64,000 bases of DNA, taken from Mycolicibacterium hodleri (GTDB taxonomy: Bacteria; Actinomycetota; Actinomycetes; Mycobacteriales; Mycobacteriaceae). Shown one piece after another: positions 44,442 through 53,097 of this stretch. A model generated the notes under the pieces. It did not search any database. It was not told where the DNA came from and saw nothing but the letters and a program-made list of their open reading frames with translations. The translations under genes and the position numbers were made by a program. Positions within the stretch are counted from its first letter, which is position 1, and each line of letters starts with the position of its first letter. Where the stretch lies: contig NZ_RCZG01000009.1 in assembly GCF_006439015.1 (NCBI RefSeq), positions 126,348 through 190,347 on the forward strand, written 5' to 3'.

Positions 44442-45530
44442 CGTAGGTATGTCCCTCCCGTGCAGCGGAATGAGGCATTAGCTCTCTGACGACCGAAACG
44501 ACTGTCGTGCCCCGCGTCGCCCCTGGCAGTATGCGGTGAGGCGCTAACTTCTGCTGACCTGTCTCCCACACCGCGGAGAAGGCATCGGTGGCCACCTTCC
44601 ACGGGGTCGGATTGGGCACCGTGCAATAACTCCTCGGCTCCTCCTACTTATCCCGGGTACACCGTTCTCCACGGGTGCCGCAGTGAGTTCGAAGCCACCT
44701 CCGATAGCCCAACCGAAATCCCGAACCCGGTCGCCGTCTTGCCGCTTGCGAGCAGTCGGTTAAAAGAGGCGAATGCTTCGATACTTCCCATCACGTGAAG
44801 ATCACTTGCAGCGCTTTCGGATCAAACTCACAACTACGCGACTGCCCGGTTTCGCAGTTGCTGACGAACTTCACATCGAAGTGCTGAGCTGCGATGTGAA
44901 CATGAATGCAACGAGAGAAGATGCTCTACCGGGTGGCGTTCCATCGCGACGATGAAGCTGCGAAGCGCTTGCTCACAGGATGCGTGCCAGAGCCTGACTC
45001 GCAGGTGAAACCTTAACTCTGCTGCGTTCCTCGCCGGGGCATGGCTGATGCCGATGCCGATGCCGGTGGTCGGCTGAGACTCGACGGTGCCTTCTCGAAT
45101 TCGACGTACACCCCAGCAGTCGACTCGCTTGACACTCACCCCGAAACGCTGGCTCACCCACGTTTGTAATTACAAAAATGCTTGGCGCGGGCTTCGTGAA
45201 AGCCGCGTGACTAGGGACTCCGTCGAAAGGTCGCGGTATTCGCCGAGTCGACCCGCGGCAACTGGGTCCCCAAGGTTCGTTTTGAGGCGGCAGGCGCCGA
45301 ATCGGAGGTTTGGACCTTTTTCGTACACTTCGTATGAATTTTCCCCGGACGTACACATCTTTACCGTTTGCGAAGAAAGAACGTTATACACCAGGGTTTG
45401 CTGAGTTTGCTAGAACTGCATACCAAAAGCTTAGTATCAGTTTTGCTGCAGAAAGGTCTCAGATGCCGCAGCATTGTGATCCGCGGGCCGTTCAGGCCAG
45501 CACCTCCACCGCTTCCACTTAGGGGTTCCC
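44442..45530. other. 1.1-kb intergenic region with palindromes and lower GC
   Basis: No convincing gene. The right half (about 45160-45480) is visibly A+T-richer than its surroundings. Elements seen: a 9-bp inverted repeat TTCACATCG/CGATGTGAA (44870-44900, 13-nt loop), a perfect palindrome TTTGTAATTACAAA (45163-45176), two GTTTGCT copies 9 bp apart (45396 and 45405), and a TAGTAT -10-like hexamer (45432-45437) upstream of the PE-PPE gene. A short frame 45310-45522 has no recognisable product. Confidence 0.6.
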
Positions 45531-46790
45531 ATGCGATCGAACATTCGCTCGGCAGGCGTAGTTCTGGTCTCGGTCATTTGCGCGATGCTCTTGGCCTTCG
45601 GCGCATCGGCGCCGGCGATAGCGGCTGACAAGGCGGTGATGATTGGCGGGATAAAAGTTGGAACCATTCCGCCCCTCATCATGTCGGCGGTTCAAGCCGG
45701 CGCCTACAGGAATTACGACCGGACCGGCGTCGTCTGGCCGGCCCAGGCAAAGCCCTACACGGGCCCGAACGATCTCACCCTCGGCGACTCGATCGCAGTC
45801 GGCATTCCCGCGATGAAAACAGCCGTAAATCAGGCCCTCGCCAGTCTCCAGGGCAACGAGACGGTGACCATCGTCGGAATGTCGGCGGGCTGCCTGGTGG
45901 TGGATGAACTGTTTCGCCAGTACGCCAAGAACGGCACATGGGCTGATCCCGCAAAGGTGACCGTCGTTCTGATGGCTGACTCCAGCCGCCAGGCGAACAT
46001 CAAGGGCGCGCAGTACAGCAAGCAGTACAACTACACCTATCAGCCGCCGGTGGACACCCCGTACAACCTCATCGTGGTGACCAAGGAGTACGACGGCACC
46101 TCCGACTTCCCCGACAAGCTCAACTTCCTCGCAATCGCGAACGCGAATGCCGGCGCAATCCTGCTGCACGACACGACGTTCTTCACGGATCTCTCGACCG
46201 TGCCCGCCGAGAACATCACGGTGTCGGTGCCGAATTCCCTGGGCGGCGTCACCACGCATTACCTGATTCCGACGGCCACACTTCCGCTGGTGCAGATGTT
46301 CCCCTTCCTCAAGCCCATGGAGGCCTCACTGAAGGTGAAGATCGATCGCGGCTACAGCAGGAATGACGTCCCGAAGGCCGCTGTGTCGACTGCCGCGGTG
46401 GCGGCTCTCGCAAGCTCGGCACCCGCAGTGTCGACTCCGGCAGTAACCACCGCAGCGGTAGCGGATTCCGTCGTAGCGACTCCGGTGGCCCCGAAGGTCC
46501 TTTCAGGCAAGCTGCGTGCCCGTCTGGAAGCGCGAAAGGCGGCAGCTGCCAGCGATACGGGCACACCCGCAGCAACGTCGGCCAGTGGAGCCACCGATCT
46601 CAGTGGCGGCAACATGGCGACCCCGTCGACGACGGCGGGAACCGCAACCTCGGCGAAGAAGGCGTGGAAGCCGGGTGACGGCACGCTGAAGCGCGTGATC
46701 GGCAAGCTGCTTGGTGGCAAGACGCCGGTAGGCGCCACGACCGAATCGGCAGCTTCGTCGAGCACGACGGAGGGCACCGGCACGTCGTAG
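45531..46790 (+). CDS. Secreted PE-PPE-domain hydrolase
   Basis: 419 aa with a Sec signal peptide (about 1-31, APAIA-AD). PE-PPE domain with nucleophile motif VGMSAGC (Ser ~118), then VVTKEYDGTSDFPDKLNFLAIANANAGAILLHDTTFF and THYLIPTATLPLVQMF. Compared with the other two PE-PPE proteins here it is more divergent and carries the canonical GxSxG. The C-terminal ~130 residues are Ala/Thr/Ser-rich, then LKRVIGKLLGGK (amphipathic, Lys-rich) and a short S/T/G-rich end. AGGGG Shine-Dalgarno before the ATG. A 13-bp-stem hairpin terminator follows at 46845. Confidence 0.85.
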   Translation: MRSNIRSAGVVLVSVICAMLLAFGASAPAIAADKAVMIGGIKVGTIPPLIMSAVQAGAYRNYDRTGVVWPAQAKPYTGPNDLTLGDSIAVGIPAMKTAVNQALASLQGNETVTIVGMSAGCLVVDELFRQYAKNGTWADPAKVTVVLMADSSRQANIKGAQYSKQYNYTYQPPVDTPYNLIVVTKEYDGTSDFPDKLNFLAIANANAGAILLHDTTFFTDLSTVPAENITVSVPNSLGGVTTHYLIPTATLPLVQMFPFLKPMEASLKVKIDRGYSRNDVPKAAVSTAAVAALASSAPAVSTPAVTTAAVADSVVATPVAPKVLSGKLRARLEARKAAAASDTGTPAATSASGATDLSGGNMATPSTTAGTATSAKKAWKPGDGTLKRVIGKLLGGKTPVGATTESAASSSTTEGTGTS

Positions 46791-46844
46791 TAGGTCCGCA
46801 AGGTAAGCCGCTTGCGGCAACCGACACAGTACGAAGGCATCGAC

Positions 46845-46875
46845 GCGAGGCCTCAGCGCAAAGCTGGGGCCTCGC
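46845..46875 (+). terminator. Strong hairpin terminator after the PE-PPE gene at 45531
   Basis: GCGAGGCCTCAGC (46845-46857) pairs with GCTGGGGCCTCGC (46863-46875) over a GCAAA loop; only one position is a G-U wobble. It is 55 nt after the stop codon. No U-tract, the common mycobacterial form. Confidence 0.75.
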
Positions 46876-47057
46876 ATCGTGCCTCGACCCGTATCCCCGC
46901 CCCCGCAGCCGATCCGCCGTATACCCCCACATCGAGGGCGATCGTCCCGCCAATCAGGTCCCGCCCGAACGGCCCGCTACGACTCCGGACTTGCCTGCGC
47001 GGTCAGGCCGACGTTGAGCGCTGTTGTCTGGTTTGCTATCGGGTACCGTCTACCTAC

Positions 47058-48539
47058 ATGAATGCGCCGCAATTCGACGTGATCATCGTGGGCGCCGGTT
47101 TCGGCGGCATCGGTGCTTCTGTCCAGCTCAAGAAGATGGGCTACGAGAACATCCTGATTCTGGATCGGGAGGACGATCTGGGTGGGACGTGGCACGTCAA
47201 CCACTACCCCGGGTTGGCCGTGGACATCCCGTCCCCCACCTATTCCTACTGGTTCGAGCCCAATCCCTACTGGTCCAGACTCTATGCGCCGGGTACCGAA
47301 CTCAAGCAATATGCGAACCACGTCGCCGACAAGTACGACATACGTCGGCACATGCGGTTCAACGCCGTCGTGAACGGGGCTCGCTGGGACGAAGACGCGC
47401 TGGCGTGGGTGGTGGCGCTCGCCGACGGCGAGACGCTGACGGCTCGCTTCCTCATCACCGCGACCGGATACCTGTCACAGCCGCGCACACCAGACATTCC
47501 CGGCATCGACGAGTTCGCCGGCAAGATCATTCACAGCACGGCATGGGACGACGGTTATGACCCCGGAGGGCGCAGAATCGCCATGATCGGCACCGGGGCG
47601 ACGGCGGTACAGCTCATTCCCGAGCTGACCAAGACGGCCGCCGAGTTGACCGTGTACCAACGGACACCCATTCACGTCGTACCCAAGATGGACTTCTCGA
47701 TCCCCGTGTTCATCCGACGCATGTTCGCCCGTCTACCGCTCATCCAGCGTGCCTTCCGGTGGGTGACCGACGCCAACCTGGAGGTGATGATGATTCTCTC
47801 CGTATTGAACTTCAAATACTTTCGCCACCTCAATGTGGCGGCCGCGAAGTTATCGAGCGCGTTGAGATTCGTATCCATTCGCGACGAGGAACTGCGGCGC
47901 AAACTCACGCCGACTTACGACTTCGGTTGCAAACGACCCACGTACTCCAACTCGTACTACCGAACCTTCACCAAACCGCACGTGCACCTACAGACCGCCG
48001 GCATCGACCGGATCGAGCCGGACGGCATCGTTGCGCTGGACGGTACGAAGACGGAGATCGACACGCTGGTGTTGGCCACCGGTTTCGATCTGTGGGAGGC
48101 GAACATCCCCGCAATCGAGATCATCGGGCGGGATGCGCGCAACCTCGGCAAGTGGTGGCGCGACAATGGATTTCAGGCCTACCAGGGAGTTTCCATCCCG
48201 TTCTTCCCCAACCTCCTGAGCTTGGCCGGGCCATACGCCTCCAGCGGCTTGTCCTTCTTCAGTACCGTCGAGTATCAGATGCGGCACATGGACCGGCTGT
48301 TCGACGAGGTCCTTCGCCGCGACGCGACCACGTTCGAGGTGACCGCGGAAGCCAACAGCCGCTTCCGCGAACGCATGTCCAAAATGCTGGGCAAGACCGT
48401 CTTTGGACGCGGTAATTGCGCCGGGTCGCGGTCCTACTACTTCAGCCCCAGTGGCGAGACCCTGGTCCGACCAGCGTCGACCCACCAGACGAATTCCGAG
48501 CAAGACAATTTTCCCCTGAGCGACTACTCGATCGCCTGA
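47058..48539 (+). CDS. Baeyer-Villiger-type flavin monooxygenase (paralogue 1)
   Basis: 493 aa. FAD motif GAGFGG at 12-17, the BVMO signature FxGxxxHxxxW as FAGKIIHSTAW (153-163), and the NADPH motif GTGATA at 178-183. DLGGTWHVNHYPG near 40-52 is typical of group-1 BVMOs. Such enzymes insert oxygen next to a ketone giving esters or lactones, or oxidise sulfides; EthA is a mycobacterial relative. Preferred start ATG 47058 with a TACCGT-like -10 close before it (leaderless-compatible); the frame back to 46812 is non-homologous. Strongly similar to the minus-strand gene at 53098 throughout. Confidence 0.88.
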   Translation: MNAPQFDVIIVGAGFGGIGASVQLKKMGYENILILDREDDLGGTWHVNHYPGLAVDIPSPTYSYWFEPNPYWSRLYAPGTELKQYANHVADKYDIRRHMRFNAVVNGARWDEDALAWVVALADGETLTARFLITATGYLSQPRTPDIPGIDEFAGKIIHSTAWDDGYDPGGRRIAMIGTGATAVQLIPELTKTAAELTVYQRTPIHVVPKMDFSIPVFIRRMFARLPLIQRAFRWVTDANLEVMMILSVLNFKYFRHLNVAAAKLSSALRFVSIRDEELRRKLTPTYDFGCKRPTYSNSYYRTFTKPHVHLQTAGIDRIEPDGIVALDGTKTEIDTLVLATGFDLWEANIPAIEIIGRDARNLGKWWRDNGFQAYQGVSIPFFPNLLSLAGPYASSGLSFFSTVEYQMRHMDRLFDEVLRRDATTFEVTAEANSRFRERMSKMLGKTVFGRGNCAGSRSYYFSPSGETLVRPASTHQTNSEQDNFPLSDYSIA

Positions 48540-48625
48540 CAAGCGCTGACCTTCGTCTCACGGGCCGTCTCGTGGCCCCATCGTCGTGGCCCATCGCAAA
48601 TGCCCGTAGCGTCTAGCATTGAGAT

Positions 48626-49297
48626 GTGCGCCTAGCTCACATCGCCCGTGTCATGGCCATTGCGGTAGTCGTCTCGACGACTGCGTGCTCGACGCCCTCG
48701 GTGAACCTCGGCATTCCCAGGGCAGTCGCCGCCCCCTGCCCCGACATCGAGGTCGTCTTCGCAAGGGGAACCGGGGAACCGCCCGGCGTCGGCGCGGTTG
48801 GTGAGGCGTTCGTCAATTCACTCCGCTCTAAGGTGGGCGCCCGATCAGTCGGGGTGTACGCGGTCAACTACCCGGCCAGCTACGATTTCACCAACTCCGC
48901 CGCCGCAGGCGGAGAAGACGCGCGCGCCCACGTTCAGGACATGGCCGTGAATTGTCCTGACACCAGGCTGGTCCTCGGCGGCATGTCCCAGGGCGCAGGT
49001 GTGATCGACCTGATCACCATGGGACCGATCACGATCCGACGATATGTAGCCGCACCCATGGCGCCTGAGGTGGCAGACCACGTCGCCGCCGTCGCGGTGT
49101 TCGGAAACCCGGGCCGGAACGCGCCAGGCGGTGGTCCGCTGACGGCGATAAGCCCCCTGTATGGCGCCAAGACCATCGACCTGTGCGCACCAGAAGATCT
49201 GTTCTGCTCGCGCGGACTGAGCCTCGCGGCACACCTGTCGTACGTCAAGAACGGAATGACGGACCAAGCCGCAGACTTCGTTGCTGCTCGCGTCTAG
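48626..49297 (+). CDS. Cutinase-family secreted serine esterase
   Basis: 223 aa. Signal peptide (VMAIAVVVSTTACSTPS..., cleavage near AVAA-PCP); an alternative lipobox-like TTAC-S is weak. The cutinase domain begins CPDIEVVFARGTGEPPGVGAVG; the nucleophile is in GGMSQGAGV (Ser near 121), Asp in DLCAPEDLFC and His in LAAHLSYV, a complete triad with paired Cys. Mycobacterial cutinases hydrolyse lipids, esters or polyesters. GTG start at 48626 is 7 nt after a TAGCAT -10-like hexamer (48613-48618), suggesting a leaderless mRNA. Confidence 0.92.
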   Translation: MRLAHIARVMAIAVVVSTTACSTPSVNLGIPRAVAAPCPDIEVVFARGTGEPPGVGAVGEAFVNSLRSKVGARSVGVYAVNYPASYDFTNSAAAGGEDARAHVQDMAVNCPDTRLVLGGMSQGAGVIDLITMGPITIRRYVAAPMAPEVADHVAAVAVFGNPGRNAPGGGPLTAISPLYGAKTIDLCAPEDLFCSRGLSLAAHLSYVKNGMTDQAADFVAARV

Positions 49298-49485
49298 ATA
49301 ATCGTCGAATCGAATTGCGGGGCCCCGGAATAGCCGAGGGGTGACCCGCGGCGTGGCCTTCCGCGCTCCGCCTGTTCGCACGAATGTATGACGGACTTTA
49401 CGGGGCGCATTAAATGCAGTTCAGCGGGGTGCAAGGTGGGTAGACTCAGCAAATTAACTGCCGAGGGGCCAGGGGGCTTCGCTAC

Positions 49486-50700
49486 ATGACACATAGGCGT
49501 TCCAACAAATGCACGATCAAACGAACCACTATGGCGCTTGGCGTCGCCGCGGCGTTGCTGCCCATGGCCTCCCTGCCCACGGCGCAGGCAGCCCTGCCAC
49601 CTACTTTCGATACGGGTGCAACCGTGCTCGTGCTCAGCCCGGTGGAGAGGGTGACGGTGAATGACTGGCTCGGGGGGGCCCTCTGCAAGAACACTTCCAA
49701 CAACTGCGTGGACGTCAACTACGTGCCCGTCAACGTCCCCGGCGGGGTGGTGGCGCTAGACACTGCGATCGCGAACACGCCCGGACCGAAGATAGTCTTC
49801 GGCTTCAGCGGTGGGGCCGCCGTGTCCGCGGTCTATCTTCAGCAACACGCCGCCGATCCCGTCGACGAAAACGTCTCGTTCGTCGTGATCGGCAATCCCA
49901 CCCGGAAGTACGGCGGCTCGGGTATCAGCAAGGTAGCCCCGATGCCCGAGACGGGCTACAACGTCATCGACATCTCCCGTGAATACGACTCGGTATCGGA
50001 TAAGACGCGCAACCCGTTCAACCTCCTGGCCGACGCCAACGCTGCCGCTGGATTCATGTTCATCCACCTCGACTACTCGTCGGTGGACATCTACGCGCCC
50101 GAGAACACCGTCTGGACCGAGGGCAACACCACATACGTATTCGTACCGACGCCCAATATTCCGCTGCTCGAGCCGCTACGCCGACTCGGGTTAACCGAGC
50201 TCGCCGATGCCCTCAACGCGCCACTGAAGGCGAAGATCGACAGGGCCTACGACCGTCCGTACCTCGTCACACCACCGCCGACGGATCCACCGACCGATCC
50301 ACCAACAACCGTCACGGCGGCGGCATTGCCTGCATCGAGTGGCGTGAGGACAAGCGCTGCGCAAGCCAAACAGACGCGCACGCTGGCTCCCGCGAAGGCG
50401 GTCCCAGCGCAACCCGCCGCGACGAGCACGGCGGCCGTGGATACCGACACCACGACGATCCGCGTCTTGCCAAAGGCGAATAAGGTTGTTGCACAACACC
50501 TTTCGTCGCTCAAATCGGCGTTGAAGAGCAGCGCATCGAAGCCGAAGTCTACGACGAGCACTTCTTCGACCGTGGACGGCAATAAGGTCGAACCCGCCAA
50601 GGTTGGCGGAGGCCAAACCGCAAGTTCGTCGGAAGGGTCGAAGCCGGCAGAAGCGCCAGTCCAGGACGGCGCCACAGACGGCAACGGTTCGTCGGAATAG
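49486..50700 (+). CDS. Secreted PE-PPE-domain hydrolase
   Basis: 404 aa. Signal peptide at about 1-36 (PTAQA-AL). The domain is closest to the protein at 43188: VFGFSGGA (Ser ~108, canonical GxSxG), VIGNPTRKYGGSG, PFNLLADANAAAGFMFIHLDY, TTYVFVPTPNIPLLEPLRR. The C-terminal ~130 residues after AYDRPYLV form a Pro/Thr-rich linker (two TDPP repeats), then VAQHLSSLKSALKSS, a Lys/Ser amphipathic stretch, and a polar, Gly/Ser-rich tail. Transcribed with or just upstream of the methyltransferase at 50777. Confidence 0.88.
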   Translation: MTHRRSNKCTIKRTTMALGVAAALLPMASLPTAQAALPPTFDTGATVLVLSPVERVTVNDWLGGALCKNTSNNCVDVNYVPVNVPGGVVALDTAIANTPGPKIVFGFSGGAAVSAVYLQQHAADPVDENVSFVVIGNPTRKYGGSGISKVAPMPETGYNVIDISREYDSVSDKTRNPFNLLADANAAAGFMFIHLDYSSVDIYAPENTVWTEGNTTYVFVPTPNIPLLEPLRRLGLTELADALNAPLKAKIDRAYDRPYLVTPPPTDPPTDPPTTVTAAALPASSGVRTSAAQAKQTRTLAPAKAVPAQPAATSTAAVDTDTTTIRVLPKANKVVAQHLSSLKSALKSSASKPKSTTSTSSTVDGNKVEPAKVGGGQTASSSEGSKPAEAPVQDGATDGNGSSE

Positions 50701-50776
50701 GGGGCGCCCCGGCCACCGTCGAGCCATCGGTCGGGTGGTGTCGCACACCGGCTCGGGGATGTGCTTGGCTGACGGC

Positions 50777-51604
50777 ATGGATGTCGGTGGGCTCACGCCA
50801 ATAGAGGAAACCGCACTGCTGACCCAGTACGCACGGGCGCTGGACAGCCGACGTTCACGTCCCATTCTCGGCGACAGCCTCGCCAACGAGGTCATTGCGA
50901 AGATCGACTACGACTTCGCTAGCCTCGCTGCTACACCGAGTGTGGTGTGCCTGGTGGCGTTGCGCGCCAAGATGCTCGACGCGCGGATCCGCGCCTTCGT
51001 CGCCGAGCACCCCGACGCCGTAGTGGTCGACATCGGCGCAGGTTTCAACGGCGTCGCCTTCCGGGTGGATCCGCCGCCAACGGTGGATTGGTACAGCGTC
51101 GACCTGCCCGCTGTCATCGCACTGCGCGACGAACTATTGCGGCCACGCGATCACTCGCATTCGGTGGCGGCGTCCATCCTCGAAGCCGATTGGGTGACAA
51201 CGATTCCCGGTGACAGACCGACGATGGTGGTGGCCGACGGCTTGTTCGCATTTCTGACCGAGCCGATGGTGGTGACAGCCCTGAGAAGCGTTACCGGACA
51301 CTTCGAATCGGGCGTGATCGCGTTCAACGACTATGGCCCGGTCAGCCAGGTCAACAAATTCCTAGGCAAACTCGCCACGTCCAGGAAGTCGAATTCGCCT
51401 CACACCCAATGGAACTTCCCCGGATTCAAAGACGCGCGCATACCAGAGACCTGGAATACCGAGTTGACGCTGATCGAGGAGGCCAGCGTGATGAACCAGT
51501 CGGATTCTGTGCTGTTCCCGCCAATGCTCCGGCTCGCCAGTCGGATGGCCACGCGCATCCCGGCCATCGCGCGCAAGGCCAGGGTGCTGCAGTACGGGTT
51601 TTAA
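50777..51604 (+). CDS. PPM1/LCMT-type SAM-dependent methyltransferase
   Basis: 275 aa. The SAM-binding loop is VVVDIGAGFNGVAFRVDPPPTVDWYSVDLPAVIALRDEL, followed by PTMVVADGLFAFLTE. The family methylates carboxyl or hydroxyl groups of metabolites and lipids. ATG 50777 gives GGLTPIEETALLTQYARALDSR; ATG 50759 is a close alternative. Gap of 76 nt after the PE-PPE gene. An intact paralogue of the pseudogene at 25323 and a distant relative of the 62465 gene. Convergent with the P450 (25-nt gap). Confidence 0.88.
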   Translation: MDVGGLTPIEETALLTQYARALDSRRSRPILGDSLANEVIAKIDYDFASLAATPSVVCLVALRAKMLDARIRAFVAEHPDAVVVDIGAGFNGVAFRVDPPPTVDWYSVDLPAVIALRDELLRPRDHSHSVAASILEADWVTTIPGDRPTMVVADGLFAFLTEPMVVTALRSVTGHFESGVIAFNDYGPVSQVNKFLGKLATSRKSNSPHTQWNFPGFKDARIPETWNTELTLIEEASVMNQSDSVLFPPMLRLASRMATRIPAIARKARVLQYGF

Positions 51605-51629
51605 CTCCGTCGGGTCCGCGAGGTCGGCA

Positions 51630-52997
51630 TCACGAGGTGCTGCGCTCGGCCGCGGACACCGTATTCGCATCGCTCGCGCCCGTCTTTCGCCGATGGACGA
51701 CTGCACGTCCTCCCTTGGCCGGAGTGACGGTGACGCCGCGACTGTGCGGCTTCTCGTCGGGCTCGTCGGTTGGTTCAAGACGGAACTCGCGGAGAATCGT
51801 GCGCAGCGTGACGTCCATCTCCATCGTGGCGAAGGCCGCACCGATGCATCGCATCATTCCACCCCCAAATGGGATCCAGGCGAAGGGGTTTGGCGCGTTA
51901 TCTACGAACCGGTCCGGATTGAAGGCCTCGGGATCGGGGAAACTGTCCGCTGCTGCCATGGCCAGCTGGGTGCTCGCCAGAATGGTGTCACCCTCCGGAA
52001 TGACCCACTCCCCCAGCTTGATTCGGGTGTTCGCCCGGCGCAGGGCCGCGGTGAGGACCGGCCTGGTGCGCTGCGACTCTGCGATCGTCGCCTGGAGGAG
52101 CTCCGAGCCGCCGGCATCGACCTCCTCCGTCAGGCGCGACAGCAGTTCCGGATGCCTTCGGATCCGTTCCACCGTCCACGCCAGCTGTGTCGACGTGGTT
52201 TCGTGACCGGCGACCAACATCGTCAGTAGTTCGTCGCCGATGTGCCCATCCGACATGGGCTGACCGTCTTCTGTCCGCGCCTGCAACAGCATGGACAGCA
52301 CGTCATCGCGTTCCGTGAAGCGAGGGTCCGCTCTAGCGTCCGCAATGAGCGAGTTGATCGCTTGGTCCATCCGGCGGCGATACTGCGCAAACTTGGCGCC
52401 CGGGCTCCACGGTCCGAGGTCCCGGCGCACGGCGGACGGCATGAGGGCGATCTTGGAACCGAACGTGACGGCAGCCGGGATAAGTACTCGGAGTTCATCC
52501 AATGCCGGGCCCTCCGCGCCGAACACTGCGCGCAAGATCGTATTGAGGGTGATGCGCATCATCGGCTCGAGCGTCTCGAACTCGCGGCCTTCCGGCCAGG
52601 TCGCGATCTCGCGCATCGCCTCCTCTTCGGTGATTCGCTCGTAATTGCGCATGCTCTTGCCGTGGAACGGAGGAAGTAGCAACTTGCGTCTTGCGAGAAG
52701 TTCGTCACCGTCGAGGTTGAAGATCGATCCGGGACCCAGCACGTCACCGCCCAGATTGTTCCTGGGACGCCCGATCAAACCCCTACTGGTGCTGAACAGA
52801 TCCTTCACCAGCACCGGATCGCTGATCACGACGGTCCGGCCGAATACCGGGAGATTGAGGGTGAATGTCTTGCCGTAGCGTCGCCCCAGCGCACTCACCG
52901 CCCCGTAGCGGGCTGTCAACACAGCAACACCCTGAACGAGCTTGGGAATCCGCGGACCCGGCGGTAGCCGAACCGGATCGGTTGTCTCCGTTGCCAT
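51630..52997 (-). CDS. Cytochrome P450 (CYP138-like)
   Basis: 455 aa. The I-helix AGHETTSTQ is at about 256-264, the ExxR motif is in ESQRTRP near 310, and the heme-binding loop is FGGGMMRCIGAAFA near 397-410. LLPPFHGKSMRNYERI near 108 and PNPFAWIPFGGG match the CYP135/137/138 group, most like Rv0136 (CYP138) by recall. Substrate unknown. GAGGTGA precedes the ATG at 52997. It is 100 nt downstream of the Baeyer-Villiger-type gene on the same strand, so the two oxidases are probably co-transcribed. Confidence 0.9.
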   Translation of the reverse strand: MATETTDPVRLPPGPRIPKLVQGVAVLTARYGAVSALGRRYGKTFTLNLPVFGRTVVISDPVLVKDLFSTSRGLIGRPRNNLGGDVLGPGSIFNLDGDELLARRKLLLPPFHGKSMRNYERITEEEAMREIATWPEGREFETLEPMMRITLNTILRAVFGAEGPALDELRVLIPAAVTFGSKIALMPSAVRRDLGPWSPGAKFAQYRRRMDQAINSLIADARADPRFTERDDVLSMLLQARTEDGQPMSDGHIGDELLTMLVAGHETTSTQLAWTVERIRRHPELLSRLTEEVDAGGSELLQATIAESQRTRPVLTAALRRANTRIKLGEWVIPEGDTILASTQLAMAAADSFPDPEAFNPDRFVDNAPNPFAWIPFGGGMMRCIGAAFATMEMDVTLRTILREFRLEPTDEPDEKPHSRGVTVTPAKGGRAVVHRRKTGASDANTVSAAERSTS

Positions 52998-53097
52998 CTC
53001 GTCACCTCTTCCAACTGATCAGCAATTATTGCGCCCGAACCGGCCGGTCCTCGACATCGTGGATACGCAGGCCGGGCCAATCGTGGCGGTGTGGCCC

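Noticed and set aside
45310..45522. 70-codon plus-strand frame upstream of the PE-PPE gene
   Set aside because: No homology; lies over candidate promoter elements of the PE-PPE gene.
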